A stretch of DNA of 64,000 nucleotides, from contig JAFUFB010000022.1 of the NCBI GenBank assembly GCA_017470145.1, positions 62,001 to 126,000 on the forward strand, read 5' to 3'. The position numbers were made by a program, and so were the translations under genes. Origin of the DNA: Clostridia bacterium. Lineage in GTDB: Bacteria; Bacillota; Clostridia; Christensenellales; Aristaeellaceae. The notes beneath the pieces are model-generated. The model saw only the letters and a program-made list of their open reading frames with translations, was not told where the DNA came from and did not search any database. Positions 27,032-36,389 of the stretch are shown one piece after another (the first letter of the stretch is position 1; each line of letters starts with the position of its first letter).

Positions 27032-27976
27032 ATGAAGAAAATGTTTATTTTAGGCCTGGCGTTATTCCTGGCCTTTTTTGCTTTTTGCGGCGCCCTGGCG
27101 GCGGATTCGGACTGGCCGGAGCTGAACGAGCAGGGCTTTTTGGACAGCGGTGAATTCGTGTACGAAAACGACGCCGAGGGGCTGTGGCGGTACGCCAGCG
27201 ACAGCCTGTGGGTCGAGGTTCGGCGAATCATTCAGGAAAAGCCGGCTCGCACCTGGTACGAGGCGGAGATTCGATGCGCGGAGGGGGGCGATGTGCCCCA
27301 CATGATTCCCCTGAATCCGGATAAATGGATGACCGCCCGGGATTATCCCTATAAACTGACCCGGACGACGCAGACCGTCATCGCCATCAGCGCCGATTAC
27401 GCTTGGCATCGTTACGTGACCAAGGCCCGGATGGGCATCGTGCTGCGGGATGGGAAGGTCTATTCAGAGAAGACCCGGAAGAAGGGGGCTAAGCAGTTCC
27501 CGAATCTGGACACCCTGGCCCTGTTCCCGGACGGGGACATGCAGGTTTTCGACAGCGATGAGAAGACAGCCCAGGATTATCTGGACATGGGCGCCCGGGA
27601 TGTGCTGGCCTTCGGCCCCTGGCTGATTCGGGACGGGGAGCTGAACGAGGCGGCCCTGAAGCAATATGGCAAAAGCAGCGCGGAGCGGGTGGCCGTGGGC
27701 ATGGTGGAAAAGGGCCACTACTGGTTCATGATGCTGGAGGGGCGGATCAAGCGCAGCAAGGGGGATGGGATTACCTTCCTGACGGAGAAGCTGCAGGACA
27801 AGGGATGCCAGCTGGCCTTTAACCTGGACGGTGGGCAGACGGCCTCCATCCTCTTCATGGGACATCAGCTGTGCAAGATGGATGATAAGCCCCGGAACCT
27901 GTCCTCCCGGAAGACGGCGGAGGTGCTGGGGGTAGGCACAAGCCCCCTGGTTCGGGACTTATCAGATCCGTGGTAA
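27032..27976 (+). CDS. Exported DUF2233 (phosphodiester glycosidase-like) protein
   Basis: The 314-residue protein begins with a signal peptide (about residues 1-23, ending GALAAD). The remainder matches the NAGPA/DUF2233 domain: VIAISADYAWHRY (normally a 'NGG' type loop), GIVLRDGKVYSE, LALFPDGDMQVF, AFGPWLIRDGE, RVAVGMVEKGHYWFMMLEGR and AFNLDGGQTASILFMG. Homologues cleave GlcNAc-phosphodiester bonds in some organisms; here the target is likely a cell-surface polymer. It is 13 bases after purC, but a functional link is unlikely. Confidence 0.82.
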   Translation: MKKMFILGLALFLAFFAFCGALAADSDWPELNEQGFLDSGEFVYENDAEGLWRYASDSLWVEVRRIIQEKPARTWYEAEIRCAEGGDVPHMIPLNPDKWMTARDYPYKLTRTTQTVIAISADYAWHRYVTKARMGIVLRDGKVYSEKTRKKGAKQFPNLDTLALFPDGDMQVFDSDEKTAQDYLDMGARDVLAFGPWLIRDGELNEAALKQYGKSSAERVAVGMVEKGHYWFMMLEGRIKRSKGDGITFLTEKLQDKGCQLAFNLDGGQTASILFMGHQLCKMDDKPRNLSSRKTAEVLGVGTSPLVRDLSDPW

Positions 27977-27997
27977 TGAAAACCGCCGAATTGGATA

Positions 27998-28027
27998 TTG
28001 CCAAAGGGCGGGGAAGTATGATATACT
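27998..28027 (+). promoter_or_regulatory. Promoter of tig
   Basis: TTGCCA and TATACT with an 18-bp spacer, 64 bp before the tig ATG. Confidence 0.7.
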
Positions 28028-28091
28028 GACAAATAGCGCATAGTGCGCTGAAAGGATTTGCGCAAGAAGCGCAGAAGGGATTGAAAGTTAC

Positions 28092-29435
28092 ATGAGCTAC
28101 AGTTACGAAAAGATTTCCAGCAACAAAGCGAAGCTGAGTTTTGTTTTCCCCGCGGAGGAGTTTGACGAGGCCATGAGCAAGGCCTTCCTGAAGATCCGCA
28201 AGAGCATCAACATCCCTGGCTTCCGTCGGGGCAAGGCGCCGCGGAAGATGGTGGAAGCCATGTATGGCGAGAGCGTGCTGTACGACGATGCCATCAACCT
28301 GCTGTTCCCCGACGCCTACGAGGCGGCGGTGAAGGAATATGACCTGCATCCCGTGGATCAGCCGGAATTCAATCTGGAAGAAATCGGCGCCGGCAAGGAC
28401 CTGAAGTTCAATGTAGAAGTCTATGTCCAGCCGGATGTAACCCTGGGCCAGTACAAGGGCCTGGAAGTGGAGATCGACAAGCAGGAGCTGACCGATGCCA
28501 TGATCGACGCGGAAATCGAGCGGGATCGGGACAAGGCCAGCCGCACGGTGGACGTGGAGGATCGCCCCGTGGCTGACGGCGACATCGTGAATCTGGACTA
28601 CGCGGGCACCATCGACGGCGTGGCCTTCGAAGGCGGCACCGCCCAGGGCCAGAGCCTGACCATCGGCAGCGGCAACTTCATCCCTGGCTTCGAAGAGCAG
28701 ATGATCGGTATGGCCATCGGCGAAGAGAAGGACCTGAACGTCGCCTTCCCGGCGGATTATCATTCCGCGGAAGTGGCGGGGAAGGATGCGGTGTTCCATG
28801 TGAAGGTGAACGGCATCCAGGTAGTGGAAAAGCCGGAGCTGGACGATGATTTCGCCGCGGACATCAGCGATTTCGACACCTTCGCGGACTACAAGGCCGA
28901 CCTGGTCAAGCGCCTGACGGAGCGGGTCGAGAAGAACAACGAGAACGCCGCCAAGAACGCCCTGGTGGACAAGGCAGTGGAGAACGCGGAAGTGGATATT
29001 CCCCAGGCCATGATCGACACCCAGGGGGACTACATGATCCGCGAGATGGAAATGAACGCTGCCTATCAGGGCATCCGGCTGGATGACTACCTGAAGTACA
29101 TGGGCATGACCCGGGAAGCCCTGAAGGCCCAGAACGAGCCGGAAGCCATTCGCCGGGTGAAGAACGAGCTGGTCATCGAAGCGATCCGCAAGGCGGAAGG
29201 CATCGAGCCCACGGAAGAGGACATTGAGAAGCAGATCGCCGAGCAGGCGGAGCGCTACGGCCAGGATGTGGAAGACTTCAAGCAGGGCCTGAACGATCAG
29301 CAGCGGGAATACCTGAAGGAGGACGCGGGCATCAGCAAGGTGCTGGATCTTCTGATGGAAGGCGCGACCATCCTGCAGAAGAAGGCCGAGGAGCCTGCCG
29401 AGAAAGCCAAGGAAGAGGAAAAGACGGAGGAATAA
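28092..29435 (+). CDS. tig: Trigger factor, ribosome-associated chaperone and prolyl isomerase
   Basis: The 447 residues match trigger factor. The ribosome-docking region is GFRRGKAPRKMVE (residues about 40-52). The FKBP-type domain spans about 150-240 (VADGDIVNLDYAGTIDGVAF, FIPGFEEQMIGM), and a helical chaperone domain follows, ending in an acidic, lysine-rich tail. It binds nascent chains at the ribosome exit. It is upstream of clpP and clpX, the usual bacterial order. A GNRA-loop hairpin separates it from clpP. Confidence 0.97.
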   Translation: MSYSYEKISSNKAKLSFVFPAEEFDEAMSKAFLKIRKSINIPGFRRGKAPRKMVEAMYGESVLYDDAINLLFPDAYEAAVKEYDLHPVDQPEFNLEEIGAGKDLKFNVEVYVQPDVTLGQYKGLEVEIDKQELTDAMIDAEIERDRDKASRTVDVEDRPVADGDIVNLDYAGTIDGVAFEGGTAQGQSLTIGSGNFIPGFEEQMIGMAIGEEKDLNVAFPADYHSAEVAGKDAVFHVKVNGIQVVEKPELDDDFAADISDFDTFADYKADLVKRLTERVEKNNENAAKNALVDKAVENAEVDIPQAMIDTQGDYMIREMEMNAAYQGIRLDDYLKYMGMTREALKAQNEPEAIRRVKNELVIEAIRKAEGIEPTEEDIEKQIAEQAERYGQDVEDFKQGLNDQQREYLKEDAGISKVLDLLMEGATILQKKAEEPAEKAKEEEKTEE

Positions 29436-29461
29436 TTATTCTTCCGACACAGTTGCAAGGA

Positions 29462-29489
29462 GAGAATGGCGCCGAAAGGCGCCATTCTC
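29462..29489. terminator. Perfect 12-bp GAAA-loop hairpin between tig and clpP
   Basis: GAGAATGGCGCC and GGCGCCATTCTC pair without mismatch around GAAA. There is no T-run, so it is more likely an mRNA-processing or stability element than a full terminator. Confidence 0.6.
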
Positions 29490-29569
29490 AGAATCAGGGA
29501 AACTGTTTCGCCTGGCGCAAATGATATGATGTGTGGCGAAGCAGTCAGGGACAAAGGAGAAAACCAATT

Positions 29570-30154
29570 ATGCCAATGATACCCTATGTAATTGAGCAGA
29601 CCAACCGGGGCGAGCGCTCCTACGACATCTATTCCCGCCTGCTGAAGGACCGGATCGTGTTCCTGGGGGGCGAGATTGATGACACGGTGGCGAACCTGGT
29701 GGTGGCTCAGCTGCTGTTTTTAGAGATGGAGGATCCGGACGCGGACATCAGCCTGTACATCAACAGCCCCGGCGGCTCCGTCACCGCGGGCATGGCCATC
29801 TATGACACCATGCAGTATATCAAGCCCGACGTGCGCACGGTGTGCGTCGGCATGGCCGCCAGCATGGGCGCCTTTCTGCTGATGGCAGGGAAACAGGGCA
29901 AGCGCCTGGCCCTGCCCAACAGCGAGGTCATGATCCATCAGCCCCTGGGCGGCGCCCAGGGACAGGCCACGGACGTGGCCATCCGGGCGGAATGGCTGAT
30001 GAAAACCAAGGTAAAGATGACAAAGATGATGGCGGAGATGACGGGGCAGGATCTGGAAAAGGTCAAGGCCGACGTGGAGCGGGATTACTTCATGAGCGCC
30101 CAGGAAGCCCTGGATTATCACATCATCGACGAGATCTATCAGCCCCGGAAGTAA
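29570..30154 (+). CDS. clpP: ATP-dependent Clp protease proteolytic subunit
   Basis: Serine peptidase that forms the tetradecameric chamber used with ClpX. The ATG at 29570 follows AAAGGAGAAAACC and gives 194 residues, the normal length; an upstream in-frame GTG extension is not needed. The catalytic triad is S98 (GMAASMGAF), H123 (MIHQPLGG) and D172 (ERDYFMS). It lies 19 bases before clpX and probably shares its transcript. Confidence 0.97.
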   Translation: MPMIPYVIEQTNRGERSYDIYSRLLKDRIVFLGGEIDDTVANLVVAQLLFLEMEDPDADISLYINSPGGSVTAGMAIYDTMQYIKPDVRTVCVGMAASMGAFLLMAGKQGKRLALPNSEVMIHQPLGGAQGQATDVAIRAEWLMKTKVKMTKMMAEMTGQDLEKVKADVERDYFMSAQEALDYHIIDEIYQPRK

Positions 30155-30173
30155 GGCTGGTGGAAGGAGCAAC

Positions 30174-31505
30174 ATGGCCAATAATTATTACAACAATCAG
30201 CGCCCCCGCTGCAGCTTCTGCGGCAAGGAATCCGGCATGGTGGAACGGCTGGTGGCCGGGCCCAATGTGTATATCTGTAACGAGTGCGTCGAGCTGTGCA
30301 ACAGCATCCTGTACGAGGAGGGCTTCTACGAAGAGGAGCCGGAACAGCAGGAATCCCGGGGAAAGAAGGGCAAGAAGCAGGACAATGCCATCAAGCTGAA
30401 GCTGCCCACCGAAATGAAGCAGACCCTGGATGAATACGTCATCGGCCAGGAGCGGGCCAAGCGCGCCATGTGCGTGGCGGTGTATAACCACTACAAGCGC
30501 ATCAACCGCCTGTCGAAGAAGGACGATATCGAGCTGCAGAAGAGCAACATGCTGCTGTTGGGCCCCACGGGCAGCGGCAAGACCTACCTGGCCCAGACAC
30601 TGGCCAAGATTTTGAACGTTCCCTTCGCCATCGCCGACGCCACCAGCGTGACGGAAGCGGGCTATGTGGGCGACGATGTGGAGACCATCCTGCTGCGGCT
30701 GATTCAGGCGGCGGATTGGGATATCGAACGGGCCCAGAAGGGGATCATCTACATCGACGAGATCGACAAGATTGCCCGGAAGGGCGAGAACATGTCCATC
30801 ACCCGGGATGTCAGCGGCGAAGGCGTGCAGCAGGCGCTGCTGAAGATCTTGGAGGGCACGGTGGCCGCGGTGCCGCCCCAGGGGGGAAGAAAGCATCCCC
30901 ACCAGGAGACCATCCAGATCGATACCACCAATATCCTGTTCATCTGCGGCGGCGCCTTCGATGGCCTGGTGCCCATCATTGAAAACCGCATCGGCAAGAA
31001 ATCCCTGGGCTTCGGGGCGGAAATCCAGAGCGCCCGGGATCCGGAGCGGACGGACGCCCTGAAGGAGGTTCGGCCGGAGGACCTGACCAAGTACGGCCTG
31101 ATTCCCGAATTCGTTGGGCGGCTGCCCATCGTGGTGACGCTGGACGGGCTGGACGAGGATGCCTTGGTCAAGATTTTGACAGAGCCGAAGAACGCCCTGT
31201 GCAAGCAGTACATCAAGCTGCTGGAGATGGACGGCGTGCAGCTGACCTTCGAGGAGGAGGCCATTCGGGAGATTGCCCGGAAGGCCATCGCCCGAAAAAC
31301 CGGCGCCCGGGGCCTGCGGGCCATTATTGAGGATTGCATGCTGGACACCATGTTCGAGCTGCCGGGCAAGATGGATATCAATGGCTGCGTCATCGATCTG
31401 GACGCCCTCTCCGGTGGGCAGCCCAAGCTGATCAGCGGCCCCCGCCGCCGGGCGCTGAAGCGCAGCGAGCAGAATCAGGCGGCCATTGGCAGCGAAGTAT
31501 CCTGA
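30174..31505 (+). CDS. clpX: ATP-dependent Clp protease ATP-binding subunit ClpX
   Basis: AAA+ unfoldase that feeds substrates to ClpP. The 443 residues show the N-terminal C4 zinc finger (C13, C16, C35, C38), Walker A GPTGSGKT (130-137), Walker [12 protein letters not shown], the pore loop GYVGDD and sensor and arginine-finger regions ([22 protein letters not shown]). AAGGAGC is the ribosome site. The gene ends before a strong terminator that separates it from lon. Confidence 0.97.
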   Translation: MANNYYNNQRPRCSFCGKESGMVERLVAGPNVYICNECVELCNSILYEEGFYEEEPEQQESRGKKGKKQDNAIKLKLPTEMKQTLDEYVIGQERAKRAMCVAVYNHYKRINRLSKKDDIELQKSNMLLLGPTGSGKTYLAQTLAKILNVPFAIADATSVTEAGYVGDDVETILLRLIQAADWDIERAQKGIIYIDEIDKIARKGENMSITRDVSGEGVQQALLKILEGTVAAVPPQGGRKHPHQETIQIDTTNILFICGGAFDGLVPIIENRIGKKSLGFGAEIQSARDPERTDALKEVRPEDLTKYGLIPEFVGRLPIVVTLDGLDEDALVKILTEPKNALCKQYIKLLEMDGVQLTFEEEAIREIARKAIARKTGARGLRAIIEDCMLDTMFELPGKMDINGCVIDLDALSGGQPKLISGPRRRALKRSEQNQAAIGSEVS

Positions 31506-31559
31506 GAAAGGGCTGCGGAAACGCGGCGTTTCCTACCCCTATTTATGAAGCAAAAACGG

Positions 31560-31594
31560 TCTTCCTCTAACATTTATGAGGAGGACTTTTTTTC
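31560..31594 (+). terminator. Terminator after clpX
   Basis: A 9-bp stem (GTCTTCCTC / GAGGAGGAC, one G-U pair) is followed by seven T. Confidence 0.88.
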
Positions 31595-31601
31595 AGCCGC
31601 T

Positions 31602-31629
31602 TGCAAAACGGCGGATTTTCTGTATACTG
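31602..31629 (+). promoter_or_regulatory. Promoter of lon
   Basis: TTGCAA and TATACT with a 16-bp spacer. The 5' leader holds a GC-rich inverted repeat (CGCCCC / GGGGCG near 31650-31665). No clear CtsR or HrcA operator is seen. Confidence 0.65.
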
Positions 31630-31695
31630 AAGAACGCGCGCTGACAATCGCCCCCGCCCGGGGCGGCGGCGCAAGCAGAAAGCAGGAGGACATCC

Positions 31696-34008
31696 ATGGC
31701 GAACCCGAAACTGATTGAATTACCTGTGCTGCCCCTGCGGGGAATGATGCTTTTCCCCGGCATGGTGCTGCACTTTGACATTGCCCGCCCCCGCAGCGTG
31801 GCGGCGCTGGAAGCCTGCATGATGGCTCAGCAGAAGATTTTCCTCGTAGCCCAGAAGGACGAGGACACGGAGGATCCCCAGCCGAAGGATCTGCATCCGG
31901 TGGGGACCATCGCCACCGTTCGCCAGGTCATGAACCTGCCGGGGGAAAACGTGCGGGTGCTGGTGGAAGGGGAAAGCCGGGGTCTGCTGGAAGAGGTGAC
32001 CGGCAATGACGAATACCTGCTGGCCATGATCCGGGTGCATAAGGACAAGGTGCCCCGCAGCAACGAGAGCAAGGCCCTGGTGCGGACGACACAGGACCTT
32101 TTCGAGGAATACGCCCGCAGCAGCCAGCGGGTCAGCGCCGAGGCGGTGGAAGGCCTGCGGACCCTGGAAAAGCCCGGGGAGATCGCGGACCTGCTGGGGG
32201 CCAACATCCTGCAGAAATGGCAGGAGCGGCAGGAGATTCTGGAGGAGCTGGATTCCGTACAGCGGCTGGAGAAGATCTGCGCGGTGCTGATTCGGGAGAC
32301 GGATCTGGCGGACACGGAGAAGGAAATTCAGAGCCGCATCCGCAAGCAGGTGGAGCGGAATCAGAAGGATTACTACCTGCGGGAGCAGATGCGCGCCATC
32401 CAGACGGAGCTGGGAGACAACGAAGAGGGCGAGGAACAGAACGAATATCGCAAGCGCCTGGAAGAAATGCCCCTGAGCGAGGAAGCGAAGGCGAAATGCG
32501 AAAAAGAGATCGACCGCATGAGCCGCATCGCCCCCGGCAGCCCGGAATACATCGTCTCCGAAACCTATGTGGACTGGATTCTGGACCTGCCCTGGGGGAA
32601 GGAGACGGAGGATAACCTGGACCTGAACCGGGCCCGGGAGGTGCTGGATCGGGAGCATTACGGACTGGAAAAGGTGAAGGAGAGAATCATCGAATATCTG
32701 GCCGTGCTGCAGATGAAGCAGAACATGAAGGGCCCGATCCTCTGCTTCGTAGGCCCTCCCGGCGTGGGCAAGACCAGCATTGTCAAGGCCATAGCCGAGG
32801 CGGTGGACCGGAAATTCGTGCGCATGAGCCTGGGCGGCGTCCGGGACGAGGCGGAGATTCGGGGCCACCGGAAAACCTACATCGGCTCCATGCCCGGCCG
32901 GATCATCGCCGGCATGAAGCAGGCGGGGAGCATGAATCCGGTTTTCCTCTTCGACGAGATTGACAAGATGGCCAGCGATTTCCGGGGGGATCCTGCCAGC
33001 GCCATGCTGGAGGTGCTGGACGCGGAGCAGAACAACGCCTTCCGGGATCACTATATGGAAATCTCCTTTGACCTGAGCAAGGTCATGTTCATTACCACTG
33101 CCAACAGCGTGGAGAGCATTCCCGAACCTCTGCTGGACCGGATGGAGCTGATCGAGGTGCCCAGCTATACGGAGGAAGAGAAGCTGCAGATTCTGAAGCG
33201 GCACCTGCTGCCCAAGCAGGTGGCGGAGCACGGCCTGGCAGCCAACGCCCTCAAGGTCAGCGACGCTGTGATGAAGCGCATGATCGAGGACTATACCCGG
33301 GAGGCGGGGGTCCGGACCCTGGAGCGCACGGCGGCCAAATGCTGCCGGAAGGCGGCGGTGTACCTGCTGGAGAACGGGAAGAAGAGCGTTACCCTGACGG
33401 CGGACCGGCTCCATGAATTCCTGGGGGCCGCCCGGTATACCCGGGAGCAGCTGGAGAAGGAGCCCCGGGTGGGCATCGTCAATGGCTTGGCCTGGACCAG
33501 CGTCGGCGGGGAGACTCTGGAGGTGGAATGTGCCCCCATGCCGGGCAAGGGCAATTTGAAATTGACCGGCCAGCTGGGCGACGTTATGAAGGAAAGCGCG
33601 GAAGCGGCCTTTAGCTGGGTGCGGGCCAACAGTGACGACCTGGGCCTGGCCAAGGATTTCTACGAGAAGATCGATCTGCATGTGCATATTCCTGAGGGGG
33701 CGGTGCCCAAGGATGGGCCCAGCGCCGGCGTCACCATGACCACTGCACTGGTCAGCGCCCTGACGGGGAAGAAGGTGCGGCAGGATGTGGCCATGACCGG
33801 GGAGATGACCCTGCGGGGTCGGGTGCTGCCCATCGGCGGGCTGAAGGAGAAGACGCTCGCGGCTTATCGAGCGGGGGTGAAGACCCTGGTGATTCCCAAG
33901 GAGAATCACAAGGATCTGGAGGAGATTCCAGAGTACGTGCTGGCGAATTTCAAAATTGTGGAAGTGGAACAGATTCAGCAGGTGCTAAAGACGGCGTTGG
34001 TGGATTAA
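31696..34008 (+). CDS. lon: ATP-dependent protease Lon
   Basis: LonA-type protease of 770 residues: N-terminal substrate domain ([15 protein letters not shown]), AAA+ domain with Walker [10 protein letters not shown] and Walker [11 protein letters not shown], and C-terminal protease domain. The catalytic serine is S676 in DGPSAGVT and the catalytic lysine K719 in GGLKEK. It degrades damaged and regulatory proteins. Its own promoter and the upstream terminator separate it from clpX; ysxC follows after 5 bases. It served as the reference for judging the BrxL Lon-like domain. Confidence 0.97.
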   Translation: MANPKLIELPVLPLRGMMLFPGMVLHFDIARPRSVAALEACMMAQQKIFLVAQKDEDTEDPQPKDLHPVGTIATVRQVMNLPGENVRVLVEGESRGLLEEVTGNDEYLLAMIRVHKDKVPRSNESKALVRTTQDLFEEYARSSQRVSAEAVEGLRTLEKPGEIADLLGANILQKWQERQEILEELDSVQRLEKICAVLIRETDLADTEKEIQSRIRKQVERNQKDYYLREQMRAIQTELGDNEEGEEQNEYRKRLEEMPLSEEAKAKCEKEIDRMSRIAPGSPEYIVSETYVDWILDLPWGKETEDNLDLNRAREVLDREHYGLEKVKERIIEYLAVLQMKQNMKGPILCFVGPPGVGKTSIVKAIAEAVDRKFVRMSLGGVRDEAEIRGHRKTYIGSMPGRIIAGMKQAGSMNPVFLFDEIDKMASDFRGDPASAMLEVLDAEQNNAFRDHYMEISFDLSKVMFITTANSVESIPEPLLDRMELIEVPSYTEEEKLQILKRHLLPKQVAEHGLAANALKVSDAVMKRMIEDYTREAGVRTLERTAAKCCRKAAVYLLENGKKSVTLTADRLHEFLGAARYTREQLEKEPRVGIVNGLAWTSVGGETLEVECAPMPGKGNLKLTGQLGDVMKESAEAAFSWVRANSDDLGLAKDFYEKIDLHVHIPEGAVPKDGPSAGVTMTTALVSALTGKKVRQDVAMTGEMTLRGRVLPIGGLKEKTLAAYRAGVKTLVIPKENHKDLEEIPEYVLANFKIVEVEQIQQVLKTALVD

Positions 34009-34013
34009 ATATC

Positions 34014-34631
34014 ATGGAAATCAAAAAAGCGGAATTTATTACTTCCCTGGCGGATTATGGTCCCTTTGAGGGCAAAGGGCTGCAGCAGATCGCCGTGGCG
34101 GGGAAGAGCAATGTGGGGAAAAGTACCCTGATCAACAAGCTGTGCCGGCGGAACAAGCTGGCCCGGACTTCCTCCACCCCGGGGAAGACCCGGCTGATCA
34201 ACATCTTCCTGCTGAACGACAGCTTCCATCTGGTGGATCTGCCAGGATATGGCTTTGCCAAGGTGGATAAGAAGGAGAAAGCCCGGTGGGGGAAGATGAT
34301 GCAGGATTACTTCACCCAGGCGGAGGAGCTGAAGCACGTGCTGTGCCTGGTGGATATACGCCATGAGCCCACAGAGGATGACATCACCATGAACCGCTTC
34401 CTGCGGGAGATGGGGATTCCCTTCAGCGTCATCGCTACAAAGGCGGACAAGATCAGCCGAGGAGCCCGCAGCAAATATCTGGCGCCCATCTGCCGGGCGC
34501 TGCTGGTGCAGCCCTGGGAGATCATCTGCTTTTCCGGCGAGGATGGCACGGGCCGGCCGGAGCTGTTGGATCGCATCGCCCAGGTGCTGGAGCTGGAAAA
34601 TGACGGCGAAGAGAAACAAGGGCTTGCATAA
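34014..34631 (+). CDS. ysxC: Ribosome biogenesis GTPase YsxC/EngB
   Basis: A 205-residue TRAFAC GTPase needed for assembly of the large ribosomal subunit. The G motifs are visible: G1 GKSNVGKST, G2/G3 TSSTPGKTR and DLPGYGFA, G4 ATKADK, and G5 near CFSGEDGTG. The lon-ysxC order is conserved in Firmicutes, and the 5-base gap implies cotranscription. No strong ribosome site is visible, which points to translational coupling with lon. Confidence 0.95.
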   Translation: MEIKKAEFITSLADYGPFEGKGLQQIAVAGKSNVGKSTLINKLCRRNKLARTSSTPGKTRLINIFLLNDSFHLVDLPGYGFAKVDKKEKARWGKMMQDYFTQAEELKHVLCLVDIRHEPTEDDITMNRFLREMGIPFSVIATKADKISRGARSKYLAPICRALLVQPWEIICFSGEDGTGRPELLDRIAQVLELENDGEEKQGLA

Positions 34632-34652
34632 GCGGGTGATCCGGTGTATAAT
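34624..34652 (+). promoter_or_regulatory. Strong promoter after ysxC
   Basis: TTGCAT and perfect TATAAT with a 17-bp spacer, overlapping the ysxC 3' end. It starts a transcript near 34659 with a leader of about 180 bases. Confidence 0.82.
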
Positions 34653-34658
34653 CACCGC

Positions 34659-34830
34659 ACGTGAAAGGCGTAAGCCGGAAACCGCATAAGGGAAATGAAA
34701 AGCAGAAATGTGGCGAGCGATCCCAAATTGAAGGCGATTTAAGGGCCATTTCGTCTGCGTATTCCCTAAATTAACGGAAAAAGCGATGTAAAAGTGGGGA
34801 TCCATCCCTAAAATGATCCCCTGAGGAGGA
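34659..34830 (+). ncRNA. Structured leader or small RNA, class unknown
   Basis: A 180-base non-coding stretch follows a strong promoter. Nested pairings can be drawn by eye: AGGGAA near 34694 with TTCCCT near 34763; GCAG near 34705 with CTGC near 34754; AAATG with CATTT; GGC with GCC; and an inner AAAT/ATTT. This gives an interrupted rod. A second hairpin GGGGATC...GATCCCC lies near 34797-34823. It could be a 5' regulatory leader of the zinc-ribbon gene or an independent small RNA; I cannot name a family. Confidence 0.4.
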
Positions 34831-34839
34831 GACGCAAGC

Positions 34840-35250
34840 ATGACCCTGATGAAATGTCCCAGATGCGACCTGAACTACATTACCCCCGACCAGAAATACT
34901 GCAAGGTATGTCTGCGGGAAATGAAGGGGGAAGGGGAGCCGGAAGAGGTGGAGCTGTGCAGCATCTGCAACGAAGCGCCCGCCCTGCCTGGGAAGGATGT
35001 GTGCCTGTTCTGCCTGAAGGAAATGAACCAGAGCAACAACGATGAAAGCGAGGCGGCCATGCAGGAAGGTGTGGACGCCAACAACATCGGCGATATGGAT
35101 TCCGTTTCCGGCATGGACGAGATCATCCCCGACGAGGACGATAATATCTCTTCCTCCGAGTATGGCGACATGGAGCATGAGCTGAGCCTGGAAGAGGTTC
35201 GCGAGGACGAGGAACGGGACGCGGACGACGAGGAAGAGGAAGAAATCTAA
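34840..35250 (+). CDS. Double zinc-ribbon protein with an acidic tail
   Basis: The 136-residue protein has two CxxC pairs per ribbon: C6, C9, C21, C24 and C40, C43, C55, C58. After residue 62 it is disordered-looking and strongly acidic, ending in a run of Asp and Glu. I do not recognise a named family. The zinc ribbons suggest nucleic-acid or protein binding. It is expressed from its own strong promoter with a long structured leader, and TGAGGAGG is the ribosome site. Confidence 0.75.
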   Translation: MTLMKCPRCDLNYITPDQKYCKVCLREMKGEGEPEEVELCSICNEAPALPGKDVCLFCLKEMNQSNNDESEAAMQEGVDANNIGDMDSVSGMDEIIPDEDDNISSSEYGDMEHELSLEEVREDEERDADDEEEEEI

Positions 35251-35406
35251 GGGATAGGCTGATGAAGACTCCCCCGCGGGGCGAGGCAGGCAAGGCGTCT
35301 TCCCGTGGAGGGAGCCATCAGCATGTTTCTGAAGCTCTTTCAAAGGGCGGGAGCAAGCCTCCTTGCGGGAAAAACCAAATATATTTTATCAAAGGATTAG
35401 AAAGTG

Positions 35407-36108
35407 ATGAGCCTGTTTGCCATTGGAGACCTGCATTTGCCCGGCGGCCAGGATAAGCCGATGAGCGTGTTCGGTCCCCAGTGGGACGGGCATTTTTTGC
35501 GCATTTCGGAAAGCTGGCGGCAGCAAGTGGGCCCGGAGGATACGGTGCTGATTCCGGGAGACATCAGCTGGGCCATGAGGATGGAGGACGCCAGGGTGGA
35601 CCTGGAGGCCATCGGCGCGCTGCCGGGGAAAAAGGTGATCATCCGGGGGAACCATGACTACTGGTGGGGGTCCATCAGCCGGGTGCGGGAAATGCTGCCG
35701 GAAGGGATGTACGCCCTGCAGCAGGACGCCCTGGATATAGGGCCCTGGGTGGTTTGCGGAACCCGGGGCTGGATGATTCCGACGGAGGAGACCCCTCTTT
35801 CGGAGCAGGATCAGAAGATCTATCAGCGGGAGCTGGGGCGGCTGGACATGGCGCTGGCGGCGGCGAAACGGATGGCGGGGGACAGGCCTATCATCGCCAT
35901 GCTGCACTATCCGCCCCTGTTCAAGGGGCAGCGGGAGAGCGGATTCACCCGGCTGCTGGAGGCGGCGAGCGCCAGGCTGTGCGTTTATGGCCATCTGCAT
36001 GGTGGAGGCATTGCTGCGGGATTCGTGGGGGAGCAGCATGGCGTGAGCTATGAGCTGACCTCCTGTGACTATTTGCAGTTCCAAGTAAAAAAGATTAACT
36101 TTTTATAA
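35407..36108 (+). CDS. Calcineurin-like metallophosphoesterase
   Basis: A 233-residue metallophosphoesterase. The metal-ligand motifs appear in order: GDLHLPGG (D-x-H), IPGDISWAM (GD), RGNHDYWWGS (GNHD), a MLHYPP histidine and GHLHGGG (GHxH). The ATG at 35407 is taken over an adjacent GTG. The substrate is unknown; related Clostridia proteins of this size are annotated only as phosphoesterases. The 156-base gap upstream (35251-35406) holds GC-rich imperfect inverted repeats and no gene. Confidence 0.88.
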   Translation: MSLFAIGDLHLPGGQDKPMSVFGPQWDGHFLRISESWRQQVGPEDTVLIPGDISWAMRMEDARVDLEAIGALPGKKVIIRGNHDYWWGSISRVREMLPEGMYALQQDALDIGPWVVCGTRGWMIPTEETPLSEQDQKIYQRELGRLDMALAAAKRMAGDRPIIAMLHYPPLFKGQRESGFTRLLEAASARLCVYGHLHGGGIAAGFVGEQHGVSYELTSCDYLQFQVKKINFL

Positions 36109-36131
36109 CATTTTTTGATTCCTCGGGATGG

Positions 36132-36165
36132 AAAACCGGACTCAGATGTGGGTCCGGTTTTTTTT
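36132..36165 (+). terminator. Terminator after the phosphoesterase gene
   Basis: AACCGGA / TCCGGTT stem with a 12-base loop, followed by at least six T. It separates the phosphoesterase gene from the cell-division cluster. Confidence 0.85.
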
Positions 36166-36326
36166 CACACAAAATGTGGCGATGGAGAAAAAAAGAAACA
36201 CAAGCCTTGTATCAAATATTACAGAATTATTACAAAAACATTAATAAAACAAAAAGAAGAAATGGCAAAGCTGTATAAAAATCGAAAAAGAGGGCTTGAA
36301 ACGAAAAAGAAGATGTGATATTTTTG

Positions 36327-36382
36327 TGGGGCAAAATGGTTTTGCAGCCCAAAAAGTGATAGAAAAGTGGGAGAAAGGGGGC
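36327..36382 (+). promoter_or_regulatory. Candidate MraZ-binding boxes
   Basis: Two pairs of TGGG-like pentamers with 10-bp periodicity lie upstream of mraZ: TGGGG-N5-TGGTT (36327-36341) and TGGGA-N5-GGGGC (36368-36382). MraZ is known to bind TGGGN repeats separated by 5 bp before its own operon. The second pair overlaps the mraZ ribosome site region. The rest of 36166-36326 is AT-rich, without a gene. Confidence 0.5.
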
Positions 36383-36389
36383 GGTATTT

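Noticed and set aside
31720-33909. Very long antisense open frame over lon, with similar ones over GH4, uvrC, nagA and GH38
   Set aside because: GC-rich codon bias opens the opposite strand; the products are His/Leu/Gln-rich with no domain pattern, while the sense genes are certain.
34659-34830. Naming this RNA as 6S RNA
   Set aside because: The rod-like fold is suggestive, but the central-bubble and closing-stem features cannot be confirmed by eye.
35262-35456. Short open frame between the zinc-ribbon and phosphoesterase genes
   Set aside because: Runs into the phosphoesterase gene in another frame and lies in GC-rich imperfect repeats.
36115-36318. Short Lys-rich open frame upstream of mraZ
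   Set aside because: It spans a strong terminator and AT-rich promoter DNA, and no ribosome site or family pattern is seen.
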